A stretch of 64,000 nt of DNA from a virus, in the IMG/VR virus record IMGVR_UViG_3300035204_002571, positions 17,921-81,920 of that record. One strand, given 5' to 3'. Below the pieces are notes generated by a model. It worked only from the letters and a program-made list of their open reading frames with translations, was not told where the DNA came from and made no database searches. Positions 32,701-39,492 of this stretch are shown one piece after another. Both the position numbers and the translations under genes were made by a program. The stretch's first letter is position 1. Each line of letters starts with the position of its first letter.

Positions 32701-33746
32701 ATGTAGATATTTATTCAATTACAAGAAAAAGAGTTAAATCTTTTTCTCCCACGATAATAGATCTTCCATCTTCTGCTAGAGAAATTGTTGGGATACAGCT
32801 TATGGAAAATACGCAAGAGTTTTCAGAGTTCTTTTCGCAAGATGAAGTGGATCATGTTTTGTTTGATGATATTTATAGAAGCGAAATAACCGGCAGACTA
32901 ACAGGGGGCACTGGCGTTAAAAAGGATTTCTCAATAGGCAGCCGACTTAGTGCTGATGGAAGAAGGGTTTTTCTGGCAGAAGCTCTTCCGGGAGCGAATG
33001 TAGATGTTATAGTTTCATATGCATCTATTGATTCTTCTGGAGACAGGGTATCTGTTTATAAAAACAAGAATAGCCAAATTGTTTTTTCAATTACTGCAAA
33101 TGGCGCGGTTAATTCGTTAGTGAAAGATGTTGACTGGGGTAGGAATACTTGGCACAGGATTATGTGTACATATAAAACAAATTCTAGCGCTGATACTATG
33201 AGGTTGTTTGTCGATGGCGATGAAAGTGGGTTTGTAACATACGGTGAGAATGGGGTTGTATATGGATCCGGGTTTGTATATGGCCAAACCACGCAGGAAC
33301 TCGGAGCATCAAAGCAGGTTGGTTACAATATATCTTTAAAAGATGACTTCAGATTGGTTTGCATTGGATCTGATGTTTTTGAAAAACAATCAGCATTGTC
33401 TAGAATAGATAATATAAGATTTAGTAGAATAATGAGAAACGCGGCAAAAGGGCCGTCTGGAGAATATATAGATACAAATTACTCGTCTAATACAGATACT
33501 GTGCTTCCTGTGGTTAAAGATAATTCTACAACTATAATTTTAGATTTTGAAGAGGAGAGTTATGAAGATAAATATGCAACAGTTATTGATCCGGCAAGTG
33601 GGATATTCAACTTTGACATAGAAGTATTAGATAATTTTAGTAATATTAATAGTGATGAAGTTGAAGATTTGATTGTAGACTTGGTTAATAGATTAAAGCC
33701 GGCGCACACAAATGCATTAGTAAAATTTCCAAGAGAATCATGTTAA
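23799..33746 (+). CDS. Giant LamG-containing baseplate/fibre protein (3315 aa), gpI/wedge-like ends
   Basis: This is the largest gene. Residues 1-110 form an Ig-like strand domain. Residues about 110-200 (DRMVSKVPKLYNLENSNVNK onwards) and the C-terminus (NRLKPAHTNALVKF) resemble the tail protein I / wedge pattern, which fits its place directly after J. Between them lies a huge insertion with LamG/concanavalin-like modules: one near 1230-1280 (EGTISAWICPEW), one near 2220-2300 (ELHHVAASWR, LFIDGLEAPN), a closing strand set near 2752-2790 (FGGTIDEFRV), and one near 2945-3160 (EGTIEFWVSPL, TWHRIMCTYK, LFVDGDE). These folds usually bind sugars. DGY repeats occur near 2173 and 2625. A cell-surface glycan contact role is inferred. 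Confidence 0.55.
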   Translation: MLRPVSFSIPSSTELRVKFNDEPNELLSKDNFLVESVSGNIDDLEVTKVAIDGRAVIVTTRPQVVGNFYVLKLLDSDEVLFTSAKGTPLVNDDVSRELFFIGLKNHNPIRDRMVSKVPKLYNLENSNVNKIIEAQAEELFQAQKHIGELLSDNYISVDVVDEQRTRSSGATDRLINENAYLVKRVSEKLTNASLTFDTINYTEDSGIDGHFSIPNYPISLQEVYEEDEEISLSSENNSFKGFLISLTNKNVIKLTNLKLIKSTDEEDCNEETGTEYNISLYKYSINNNRYDPTYAFSNIDLESNQVLLSEFGNIDEPTVGDTIMVSYLYKDVGRKVNEASIEIYNLQEVESESVPTNITRFFLDNAPIVDSNNDVPERGGVTFRTGENLSDVPDEFQRELVFNASKLPSKLGEYAIDYSTGEVIVVGAEEIGDGTGANNNIASYLYRNVFSKNLDYYIKDDEFVASSNRSIVNEEVSIDFNYDKVYVEGVDYRAPCHTEVFNEYVENNFESSFVIKPKNTPITNVFRIFNQTTGEVYPLLYHTRDEVVFSGVRSPEFRTEISELADFNLVELEKLSPIGEFVCPAFSVTISANASNSNIQFYPGIPAELIDYNSQDYFIRSTGLDGSDDLEDLQIRFFGEPDSDNLIQSVAISSTATAPSLKEVVTIGTKGLVFSLDNSYIINNSRDAIGSHVNTSAEFSRYDLFLVEKYFNELSSNPGTERVGDDSLASSILSSKGDDFYENLSRLRRVGDYCIDYKHGQVYLAMSYDQDYELGSVNYRHGAITTFNRNIIGVTEATKKLISSDSLEDSTIIYDKVSNTSEEASILDLENTILLPDGETMALNSDGELDDICIILDDYTVVLPNKASDVNGIYTLSSLEGDNLSSSVREIREEDLGSDLINELVKNGGGNLYDSTFMTFEDNVIDLKKTYSTRVAESGDDYTIIINDSEFGEIYKIIHTSSGAEIFDEKLNVIKLDDLEVVYAEQDEDEVIIDIKSGPILDSLDVNGDFLLDSRGSRFRIVDFDPETSQVVVLTPAENNVEAELPELGGAQVIVKASVTSSDTGVVIVIPSDSYINDRDPIDVIYTTSNTPSAGTKVGVDLRSGRLYLNYLYSYDDVYVSYEYGDNEIDWSIGSSILEGQSYHVTYKYGALRDALKKNFGILTKIPFFQRFSINTDRELYRSALEGTMQAFTKGPTIPAFEALVESFTDISPEITESVFGNWILGRDFLSPEELKADGTLEFKTCKFGEGVMINNDTAIYMPAVSNINLDEGTISAWICPEWAGVDNDATLTIDIDNIGTKNYIYRIGSNPFDYDNHFNILASEHAVGGSDYSSPSITLHNFTSSWKDGVEGGEEEEFIGAFALTKEEPSIDRSVKTELDLSLKVSSFSAPEAINPPRRRPSEDLPFNRANLGILGLGKSLSDASRGLIVAGSEEDLYRFCSPAFVSIGDKEKLLFMMFSLRPLFNPESGRIYTFRVGYEHIEANEIPDYNRLHVTQNCVCSVDDTLEELSKFRDKDFQSIKVDLDFNIDFGYIKDVDVPFDNVPSSFRILDTRGAVYEVYAFLDEDDNVILDEIPNTVSGFIVNRIPENQQYITAQGAEAINDLLPTGEITVLYQTMSVLTNVDPDAKKYIGYEGKSYIVDWMSDFVNFNILRDPMNNNVEITVKSSVDSSKKNIKLFYTDLIDVEMEEAIYEGLNFDKWFNIVGDVTSVNNSSSLSNKIAVGTLDRTTKSVIDIGRLKYSVHNRFSEEDVYIGASARNPLRIPFDVNKYDFPDTSVGLPYNADSDEGLFICFDELCLSPLAEDAGQWVFRSRAGNSIYAPTSVYPTEDGHEFGYSYVPLSHVFSGTINTDGEFSSVVRAHRDEDGTGCPTGLVCSSEYRYCGDGLLEGTEKGSGWRRINETSSELINILIGGSQGESSAWMKFGHFNTSAIGGVYRAGPSEPHADNCNHDVTDPAGGNHLYTKLPCYGGDYSATVSFKVSEVDHKIVNSSAGRFQGATSGVMTGITPIHIYDDSISIKVSLAISNSGQPLILVIDGFSEEIIDISYFNWDDGFFNVLSLIKDMENETITITSEGQILSKLNINDFEEGDTEACGKDLRDKSPFFAIHLFDASLLNIVDFHNKYSGNIIDIGLIEYSARLEDGVNAFEDEDIFISTDSKIEFEFNVVAAEDGYLDGYLDGYFEGYGYSSDQEFDVDEVYFTSDKLRYVFDSGEGGSENRISIFKDGKGFMNFRIYDNSLSARGDVNMYNIATNIKDFKPGELHHVAASWRLNTIYEKDEMHLFIDGLEAPNIYKFGGPVLVRINDKFSDISKEVLQDFLVDGIDFCNTFSDGTTLAGSSTFSSNQAGFTSDMVGRSVIFLESSIAPTYVGKEYIINSVDGNSVTFVRGSDLDIVSFDTSASDIIFMLPPTAGIKMPIATDLRNSEFAIFKTNCEGEEEELGGVLYTVEDGSINVLNGENVINPQYRANIDTKIVEFIGKDDECNFTGTIDFSDLDIHIKTFGLIYANCNDIINLSSSSYYVLDKKEYDVNSGKSVILSHAAEPVSLEDVTIKRIVLPRVIPSFEDISEEWDYPFAKIEFEMPLESNDGSTLLSCQPGQVYKKNAGRYLTLNFDSDNVVFCGELDGYVDGYEEADAYPNIIKIVGETVDGTNYEEFTVTGNGDIHGKKLFKSVQEVKGRLYLADSDYEPCVISISETNSITVSNNDGEYAEVFKYTNGSLVLTSVGSNGVYPFELHPGSYHLSYPAFLKIAIPNVGDKAYIGCDMNSQNQFGGTIDEFRVITEMSSDTRPTESDTNGTRSITEDYLNPNPHCADDQTLVLAHFDDPIDLQARKLRQKEFLNTESNFKFKLDLEDRETLLSYINNKDLFVSKMIRMGYERDAAIETYIECHHAMGGPLFNEAKFVRSDEMLVSSSSVNDEFGLSAKFFNTPPLVMNNRLSYFRRNEGTIEFWVSPLMDTVGDEEDRYYVDIYSITRKRVKSFSPTIIDLPSSAREIVGIQLMENTQEFSEFFSQDEVDHVLFDDIYRSEITGRLTGGTGVKKDFSIGSRLSADGRRVFLAEALPGANVDVIVSYASIDSSGDRVSVYKNKNSQIVFSITANGAVNSLVKDVDWGRNTWHRIMCTYKTNSSADTMRLFVDGDESGFVTYGENGVVYGSGFVYGQTTQELGASKQVGYNISLKDDFRLVCIGSDVFEKQSALSRIDNIRFSRIMRNAAKGPSGEYIDTNYSSNTDTVLPVVKDNSTTIILDFEEESYEDKYATVIDPASGIFNFDIEVLDNFSNINSDEVEDLIVDLVNRLKPAHTNALVKFPRESC
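30315..30350 (+). repeat. 12-bp tandem repeat coding D-G-Y-L units
   Basis: GATGGATATTTA occurs three times in tandem, with one final T instead of A in the last copy. It encodes DGYLDGYLDGYF, followed by a degenerate EGYGY, at about residue 2173 of the 3315-aa protein. Confidence 0.8.
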
Positions 33747-33803
33747 TAGCCTCTATTAATAATCTTGGATGTATCGATAAGTGTTAAAGCTAGGAGATGT
33801 TTG

Positions 33804-36800
33804 ATGGCAAAGGCTAATAGAGAAAAGCTTTCGAGAGTAAACTTTTTTGACGGCCAAAGAGTAACGGAGGCAGATTTAGATGATGAGCAAATTCATCATC
33901 GTGGTCTAGTCTCTAGTTTAACTAAGGACTTTCATGGAAGCGGTATTGTAAGAGACCGTCTTTTTGAAAGCTATGTTTTATTGGATACTGGCGATCCTGG
34001 AGCCTATTTAGGCGATAATGAAGAAAATGAATCAGAATTTGTAATCAACTCAGGGACTTATGATGGTAGGGCGATTTTTTTGGATCGTCAGCCGAGCGAT
34101 ACTGTATATGGAAACAGACTTGAGATTGAGGCTTCAGGGCTTGATGTCGGAGGAAGGCTCACCACAAAGGTTCTGATTATTGGGGCTGCTTTTAGCAGCC
34201 TGAGTGATACTGGGGAACTTGTATCTGAAGTTATAGAATTTAATGAAAATGTTACAAAGGTTACAGAAAATTATTATACACGAGTTGTAGCTGTATTTTT
34301 TAATAACTTTTCCGGAGGAACGGGCAGGACCGAGAATAGTTTAAGCGAACAAAGCTTGAATCTATTGACAGATGATGGAAAAATTGTAATAAGAGAAGCT
34401 GAACCATTTAAGGTTTTCGCAAGAACTCAGACCTCTTTTCAGACCAGCTCTCCCAGTATAGAGCTTGCCAACTTTATAACATCTAGCGAAGAATTATCTA
34501 TAGAGGACGAGATAAAAGAAGGCCTTGGCTCTGTATATAACTTTAATGATCTATATTTTGAATTAGAGGCCCAAGAGGAAGTAACTTTCAGTGTCGATGG
34601 GGACCAGACCACTTCTTATGGACAAAAGTTTTTAGCAAAAGCAGACAATATTCAAAAAATTGATCTTTTATTTTCAGTCGAAAGAGATGAAGATGCACAT
34701 TCTGGAGAGGAATATTTCTTCTCCGGAGATATCGTTATATCGATACATAAGTTATCAACAGATATACAATGTGTAACAGATCCTCATCCAGATAATTTAA
34801 TAGACTTTGATCCAGAGCCCTCTCCTATTATGGAGATGTCATACTCCCAAGAGGACCTTGAAGCTCTAGGATATAAGCTGGATGACACGCCTAAGGTTGT
34901 TAGCTTTGATTTCTCTGGAACGTTAATTGCAGATCCGGGGATAGAGCCTTCGCTTGAGGTTGGCGAATATTACGCAGTTCTAATTAGTCGCCGTGGTGAC
35001 AATAGAACTGGAACCATTGTTATGCAAAAGGGATACGATAAAGCCTCAAGAAAAATTGGCAATGGCCAAACGCTAAATGTAATTGAAAGCTTTGGCAAGC
35101 AAACAACAAGGTTTATAGAATTTGATCCAAATAATTTGGTATACGTTGATGACATGGATTCATCGTTATGGTTTGTTGTTCATTCTGATACAGTTGAAGT
35201 TACAGACGGAATAGCGTACACCGATGACGGCTTCTTGGTCGTATTGCCAAAAACAGAAGAATATGTTGGCAGCACAGAGATCTCTTCCTTTATGAGGGAT
35301 GTGGCGCTTGCCGATGTATCTGAGGGAACAGACAATTTAGTTGTTCTTCAGCGGCAAGATAACTTTGAAACGCCAGGAATACACCCTAGAACTGGAAACT
35401 TTGTAAACACAAGAGTGCAAGACTCACCATCTATTTCGGTTATGTCAACCGATGAGTGGGAGAGTGTAGATGCAGATTATCCCCCTATTTTACTTGCAAG
35501 GGTTCAGGATAATAATGTAAGAGAAGCTCAAGATATAACGGGAACATTTGATCTGCCTGGATTGGTAGCAAGCAGTGAGATCATATTTGTAGACCCTGAT
35601 TCGGATATGATTAATGAAAACCTGATAAACAGGGTAATAACTCCGGATTTGGATTGCGAGTGTAATGCCAGATATAGAATCGTAGGAGTAACATGTGAAA
35701 AAGCATATGCTGGAGATCTAAATGGCGATGAGGAAATAACAACTAGTGATATAGTTGATTTGTTAAATGTTGTCGGGAATACTATAAATACAGAAACGAC
35801 AGAAAGAAGAATTCTCGGCGGTGAGCTAGACCTTGTAGACTTTATAAAGTCAGACCTAAACGAAGACGGGACAGTCGACGGTTTTGACATAGAGCTAATA
35901 GAAGACGCCGTAGATGGATATACCAATTTTACTGTCGAAGAGTCCTTTAATGTATTAACCTTAAAGTTAGAAAATATATTGGAAGAAGATGATTACCCAG
36001 TCTTGTTTGAGGATACGTCATCATCTGGAACTACAGAGAGCCAGGAAGACATTGTTAATTTTGTAACTGATGAGGAAAATCAGGCATTAGCAATCAGAAT
36101 AGGGGATCAGGTCGTTATACCATCAGATTCGTCTGATGCCGGTGTGTACCTGGTTTATTCCAAAACTGTAGACGAAACAGGTGTAGGAGTCACCCTTTCT
36201 GTTACAGATACAGATGGAGAAGAGGTAAGTTTTTCAGGGTCCAGCGCAGGGTTTGATGTTATAATTACAAGCGGAACAAGGGTCAATCTTTTTGCAGATA
36301 ACTTAAAGCTTTTGAACGTCCCGTTTGAAGAGAAGAATTGGGCAATATCGTATATTGGAGCACCACATCAGAGTGAGTTTGTTGATGTATGCGACTTAAG
36401 AAGATATGTAGAAACAAACTTTATAGAAGAGTTTGAAGAAGTATGCGTTTGCGATGAAGACCCGTGTATAGAGACTGGCGATTGTACTCCTCAGTATAAA
36501 AATCAAAAAGTCTTAGCAGATGATTTGTTTATTCCAAGCGGAGAAATTTACAAAGAGCCTGGAGTTCCTTATCATGGCGATATAGAGTATTCTACAATAA
36601 CTATTCCCCTGCCTCCTGGCACTATTGATGACTGCGAAATTGATTTATATACAAACTTTATAAAAGCAGGTTCGGGAAAGTGCAAAACAGAGTCTGGCTA
36701 TCCTGCTATGAAGTATTCGGACGGCACGTATGTCGGATGTGAAGATTCAGGGGCAGAAACAGATATAACAAAAGGAAAGGTAAAGATAACTCAGTGTATT

Positions 36801-38366
36801 GCAAGTCTTTATGTAGATGCTTTTGTAGATGGGTATGCTGTAGATGGGTATGCTGATGAAGAAGACGTATCAACATCCGCAGAAGTTATTGCCGAAAACT
36901 TTACAGATCATACTTATCCAAATACGTCTGGATTTTCCGAATGGGCTCCATCTCCCCCTCTTAGCTACCTGGTGGCCTCTGCCGCCTCGGGATCGAATGA
37001 GCCAGTATTTTTTGATTTAGAAACGATTAATGCCGGAGAGAGATACGCAAGAATAAGCCAGCCTTCTGCTTCGGATAACATCTCTGGAGATTTTGTTATA
37101 GACATAAGAATGTCAAGAACGATTTGGGATGAGAATGAATTAAAGTTTGGAAAAGTTGGATTTTTTACATCATTGGTTATAACGAATGATGATGGGACGG
37201 AGTCGACTCTCAAGCTTGGGTGGAGACAAACTGCGTATCAAAATGTAGAATTATTTTATAGCGGAGAGATCGTTGACACAACGGCTGGAACCGTTGTAAG
37301 TGATTTTGATTTCTCCGTAGAAGCGGGAGATGACTTAGGAGACGAAATAAGGTTTAGGCTAAGAAGGGTCAATGAGGCTGTTTTTGCCATGTATTTTGAC
37401 GATACTCTTTTGGATTTTTCCGAAAACTTTACTGGCCAACTTGTAAGAATAGGTACAGCACCAGATGTGCAGCCTGGAGCCGGAGATGCTAGAGCGCATG
37501 TTGAAATGGCGCAATATGATAACCCAAATGTTGGAGTTATATACGCAACAACTCTTCATGATATGGTGATTAGATATGATTACTCTTCGGTATCTTCAGC
37601 AGAAGAGGAATCGGTTGTGCTGAGCAGGGATTCAGACGGCTTAATTGACAGAACTACGGTGACATTCCCAATGCTATTAACGCAAAGGACAAATATTGTA
37701 TCAGCAACATTAAGCATGACTGTTGCCGATGAGGTCGATGCGGCTTCCGCAGTAGAAAGCTTTAATATTATACCTTATGATATATTAAATGCAGATAATC
37801 TTGGAACCTTGATTGATTATCCGTTAGAAGAAAATGACTCATTCATAGTTACGTTTGAGCCTGGAGAGGCTGTGACCGGTTCAACAATAGACGTTGACGT
37901 AACCTCTCTCGCAATATATTATCTATCACAATCAGGGCATCTGCCAGGATTTTATAAGGCATTAATTATAGAGCCAAGCGCTACAGCTGAGGCTAGTTTA
38001 ACAATTTTGCCCAGCATAACCTTGACAGTAGAATATGAAGATATAACCACAGGGGTTGTATTCAAGGTTGGTACAAACTTGGATCCTAGCACTGGGATAG
38101 TATCCTTGCAAACAAAGAATATTTTGTATGATTCATTAAATGAGGCAAATAGAACGGTTTTGAAATTTGGAGTTCATCTTAAAAAATCAGGATTTATGAA
38201 TGATGACGTAATTATAGGCATTAAAGATCTTGCAAGAATAGGCATAGGTACATGTATTGATGAAACAGATTTCGAAGAAGACGAGCTTTGTTTCTTTATC
38301 GCAGGCAGCACTGCAACCGGAACCTTTGTCGAAGGTCCGTTCCCCTGCTATTTCCATCTACCATAA
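33804..38366 (+). CDS. Fibre-like virion protein with dockerin-like module (1520 aa)
   Basis: I take the ATG at 33804 because AGGAG lies 7 bases before it; the TTG at 33765 in the same frame has no such site. The N-terminus (LSRVNFFDGQRVTEADLDDE then QIHHRG) resembles baseplate or tail-fibre attachment starts. Residues about 635-705 hold two calcium-loop repeats of dockerin type. Residues about 885-905 are Cys-rich (CVCDEDPCIETGDC). DGY repeats occur near residue 1008. A concanavalin-like segment (about 1050-1240) and a strand-rich C-terminus follow. It is the last gene of the tail module and lies next to the glycosyltransferase run. Function as an external fibre or adhesin is inferred; no chaperone domain is seen. 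Confidence 0.5.
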   Translation: MAKANREKLSRVNFFDGQRVTEADLDDEQIHHRGLVSSLTKDFHGSGIVRDRLFESYVLLDTGDPGAYLGDNEENESEFVINSGTYDGRAIFLDRQPSDTVYGNRLEIEASGLDVGGRLTTKVLIIGAAFSSLSDTGELVSEVIEFNENVTKVTENYYTRVVAVFFNNFSGGTGRTENSLSEQSLNLLTDDGKIVIREAEPFKVFARTQTSFQTSSPSIELANFITSSEELSIEDEIKEGLGSVYNFNDLYFELEAQEEVTFSVDGDQTTSYGQKFLAKADNIQKIDLLFSVERDEDAHSGEEYFFSGDIVISIHKLSTDIQCVTDPHPDNLIDFDPEPSPIMEMSYSQEDLEALGYKLDDTPKVVSFDFSGTLIADPGIEPSLEVGEYYAVLISRRGDNRTGTIVMQKGYDKASRKIGNGQTLNVIESFGKQTTRFIEFDPNNLVYVDDMDSSLWFVVHSDTVEVTDGIAYTDDGFLVVLPKTEEYVGSTEISSFMRDVALADVSEGTDNLVVLQRQDNFETPGIHPRTGNFVNTRVQDSPSISVMSTDEWESVDADYPPILLARVQDNNVREAQDITGTFDLPGLVASSEIIFVDPDSDMINENLINRVITPDLDCECNARYRIVGVTCEKAYAGDLNGDEEITTSDIVDLLNVVGNTINTETTERRILGGELDLVDFIKSDLNEDGTVDGFDIELIEDAVDGYTNFTVEESFNVLTLKLENILEEDDYPVLFEDTSSSGTTESQEDIVNFVTDEENQALAIRIGDQVVIPSDSSDAGVYLVYSKTVDETGVGVTLSVTDTDGEEVSFSGSSAGFDVIITSGTRVNLFADNLKLLNVPFEEKNWAISYIGAPHQSEFVDVCDLRRYVETNFIEEFEEVCVCDEDPCIETGDCTPQYKNQKVLADDLFIPSGEIYKEPGVPYHGDIEYSTITIPLPPGTIDDCEIDLYTNFIKAGSGKCKTESGYPAMKYSDGTYVGCEDSGAETDITKGKVKITQCIASLYVDAFVDGYAVDGYADEEDVSTSAEVIAENFTDHTYPNTSGFSEWAPSPPLSYLVASAASGSNEPVFFDLETINAGERYARISQPSASDNISGDFVIDIRMSRTIWDENELKFGKVGFFTSLVITNDDGTESTLKLGWRQTAYQNVELFYSGEIVDTTAGTVVSDFDFSVEAGDDLGDEIRFRLRRVNEAVFAMYFDDTLLDFSENFTGQLVRIGTAPDVQPGAGDARAHVEMAQYDNPNVGVIYATTLHDMVIRYDYSSVSSAEEESVVLSRDSDGLIDRTTVTFPMLLTQRTNIVSATLSMTVADEVDAASAVESFNIIPYDILNADNLGTLIDYPLEENDSFIVTFEPGEAVTGSTIDVDVTSLAIYYLSQSGHLPGFYKALIIEPSATAEASLTILPSITLTVEYEDITTGVVFKVGTNLDPSTGIVSLQTKNILYDSLNEANRTVLKFGVHLKKSGFMNDDVIIGIKDLARIGIGTCIDETDFEEDELCFFIAGSTATGTFVEGPFPCYFHLP
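35706..35925 (+). other. Dockerin type I-like domain (two EF-hand-like loops)
   Basis: Two 12-residue loops fit the D-x-N-x-D-x-x-(I/V)-x-x-x-D pattern: DLNGDEEITTSD starting at residue 638 and DLNEDGTVDGFD at residue 684. Each is followed by a helix-like segment (IVDLLNVVG; IELIEDAVDGY). This spacing and duplication is the hallmark of type I dockerins, which bind cohesins in a calcium-dependent way. Confidence 0.75.
36813..36854 (+). repeat. 15-bp tandem repeat coding V-D-G-Y-A units
   Basis: GTAGATGGGTATGCT occurs twice in tandem, preceded by the related GTAGATGCTTTT. The product is VDAFVDGYAVDGYA, near residue 1008 of the 1520-aa protein, similar to the DGY repeats of the preceding giant gene. 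Confidence 0.75.
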
Positions 38367-38390
38367 TTTCTAAAAAAATAGGCATGTTTT

Positions 38391-38406
38391 GGTATAATTA
38401 TATACC
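38391..38406 (+). promoter_or_regulatory. Palindromic TATAAT element touching the first glycosyltransferase start
   Basis: GGTATA (38391-38396) and TATACC (38401-38406) are inverted arms around ATTA, and the left part contains TATAAT (38393-38398). The ATG of the next gene follows at once. It sits in the 40-bp gap that separates tail genes from the glycan genes, so it may be the promoter of the glycan operon. Confidence 0.4.
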
Positions 38407-39492
38407 ATGAGTGCATTAAAAATTAGATCGCAGGCGATGCTTGGCACAACTCATAGTTGGGCCGTTACCATAAGAAGTCTTCTTAGAGAGTTCCGAGCAA
38501 TGGGGCATGGCCTATATTTGAATAGTATAAATGGTTATGATTTATATCCAAAGCAGTGGAATAAATTTAAGAGGGAATGTGGAGATGCAGATATAGACTT
38601 AACCTACACATTGCCAAGAAACTTTCCGCATAGATTTAACAGAAATTCCAAATTAAAATTAGCAATATATAATTATGAAACTAGTATTTTGCCTCAAGTT
38701 TGGTCTGATAAAATAAAGCATATAGATTATGCCTTGCCATCAAGCAGATTTTCAAAAGAAGTTTTTGTTAACTCGGGCTGGCCAGAGGAAAAGTGCATCG
38801 TAATTCCTCATGGCGTTAACTTAAAAGACTTTCAGGATAAATCCAAAGTAAATAATCTTAAGACAAGAAAGAAATTTAAATTTTTAAACGTTTCTATTCC
38901 TCATTATAGAAAAAATATAGATGTTTTGGTCGATGCATATTATAGCGCATTTACAGACAGTGATGATGTTTGTCTTTTGTTAAAAGTTAAGCTTGAAAAG
39001 CCAAAATATAAGTTTGAATGCGATGTAATTAAGCAGATTCTAAAGGCTCAAAAAAAGCACAAGGGGAAAAGGCTGCCGCAAGTAGAGGTTGTGCAGCATA
39101 AGTATGATAGTATGGTTCCCTTATATAATACGTGTCATAGTCTAGTTAGCGCATCTTCCGCAGAAGGCTTCGGATTACCCTTGCTGGAGGCTTTGGCAGC
39201 AGGGATGGTGGTTATAGCGCCGAACTGCACAGGTCAGCTTGATTTTTTAAATAGAAGAAATTCCTTATTAGTTGATGTTAAGGAGATAAAGGCAACAGCT
39301 AAGTATCAGTACTGGAGGCCCTCTCCTGGTGCGAAAACTTTTCTTCCAGAGGTTGAATCGTTAGCAGAAAATATGAAAAATACTTATGAAAATCATAAAA
39401 AATTAAAGAAAAAATTTAAAACAGAAGCTAAAAAAACAGTAGAAAAATTTACTTGGGAAAATGCTGCAAAACAAATATTGGATATTTCATGA
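38407..39492 (+). CDS. Glycosyltransferase, GT-B fold (GT4-like)
   Basis: The 361-aa protein has the GT4 layout: an N-terminal Rossmann-like half, an IPHGVNLKDF linker, an R-K-N-I-D segment (HYRKNIDVLVDAY) at the start of the donor half, and an EX7E motif at E253-E261 within EGFGLPLLEALA. GT4 enzymes transfer a sugar from a nucleotide donor with retention; donor and acceptor cannot be read from the sequence. There is no ribosome-binding site before the ATG, and the palindromic TATAAT lies directly upstream, so the message could be leaderless. The next ATG overlaps its stop (ATGA). Confidence 0.75.
   Translation: MSALKIRSQAMLGTTHSWAVTIRSLLREFRAMGHGLYLNSINGYDLYPKQWNKFKRECGDADIDLTYTLPRNFPHRFNRNSKLKLAIYNYETSILPQVWSDKIKHIDYALPSSRFSKEVFVNSGWPEEKCIVIPHGVNLKDFQDKSKVNNLKTRKKFKFLNVSIPHYRKNIDVLVDAYYSAFTDSDDVCLLLKVKLEKPKYKFECDVIKQILKAQKKHKGKRLPQVEVVQHKYDSMVPLYNTCHSLVSASSAEGFGLPLLEALAAGMVVIAPNCTGQLDFLNRRNSLLVDVKEIKATAKYQYWRPSPGAKTFLPEVESLAENMKNTYENHKKLKKKFKTEAKKTVEKFTWENAAKQILDIS

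Noticed and set aside
33765-33803. Upstream TTG start for the dockerin protein
   Set aside because: No ribosome-binding site before TTG; AGGAG is correctly spaced for ATG 33804 and the added residues look like spacer.
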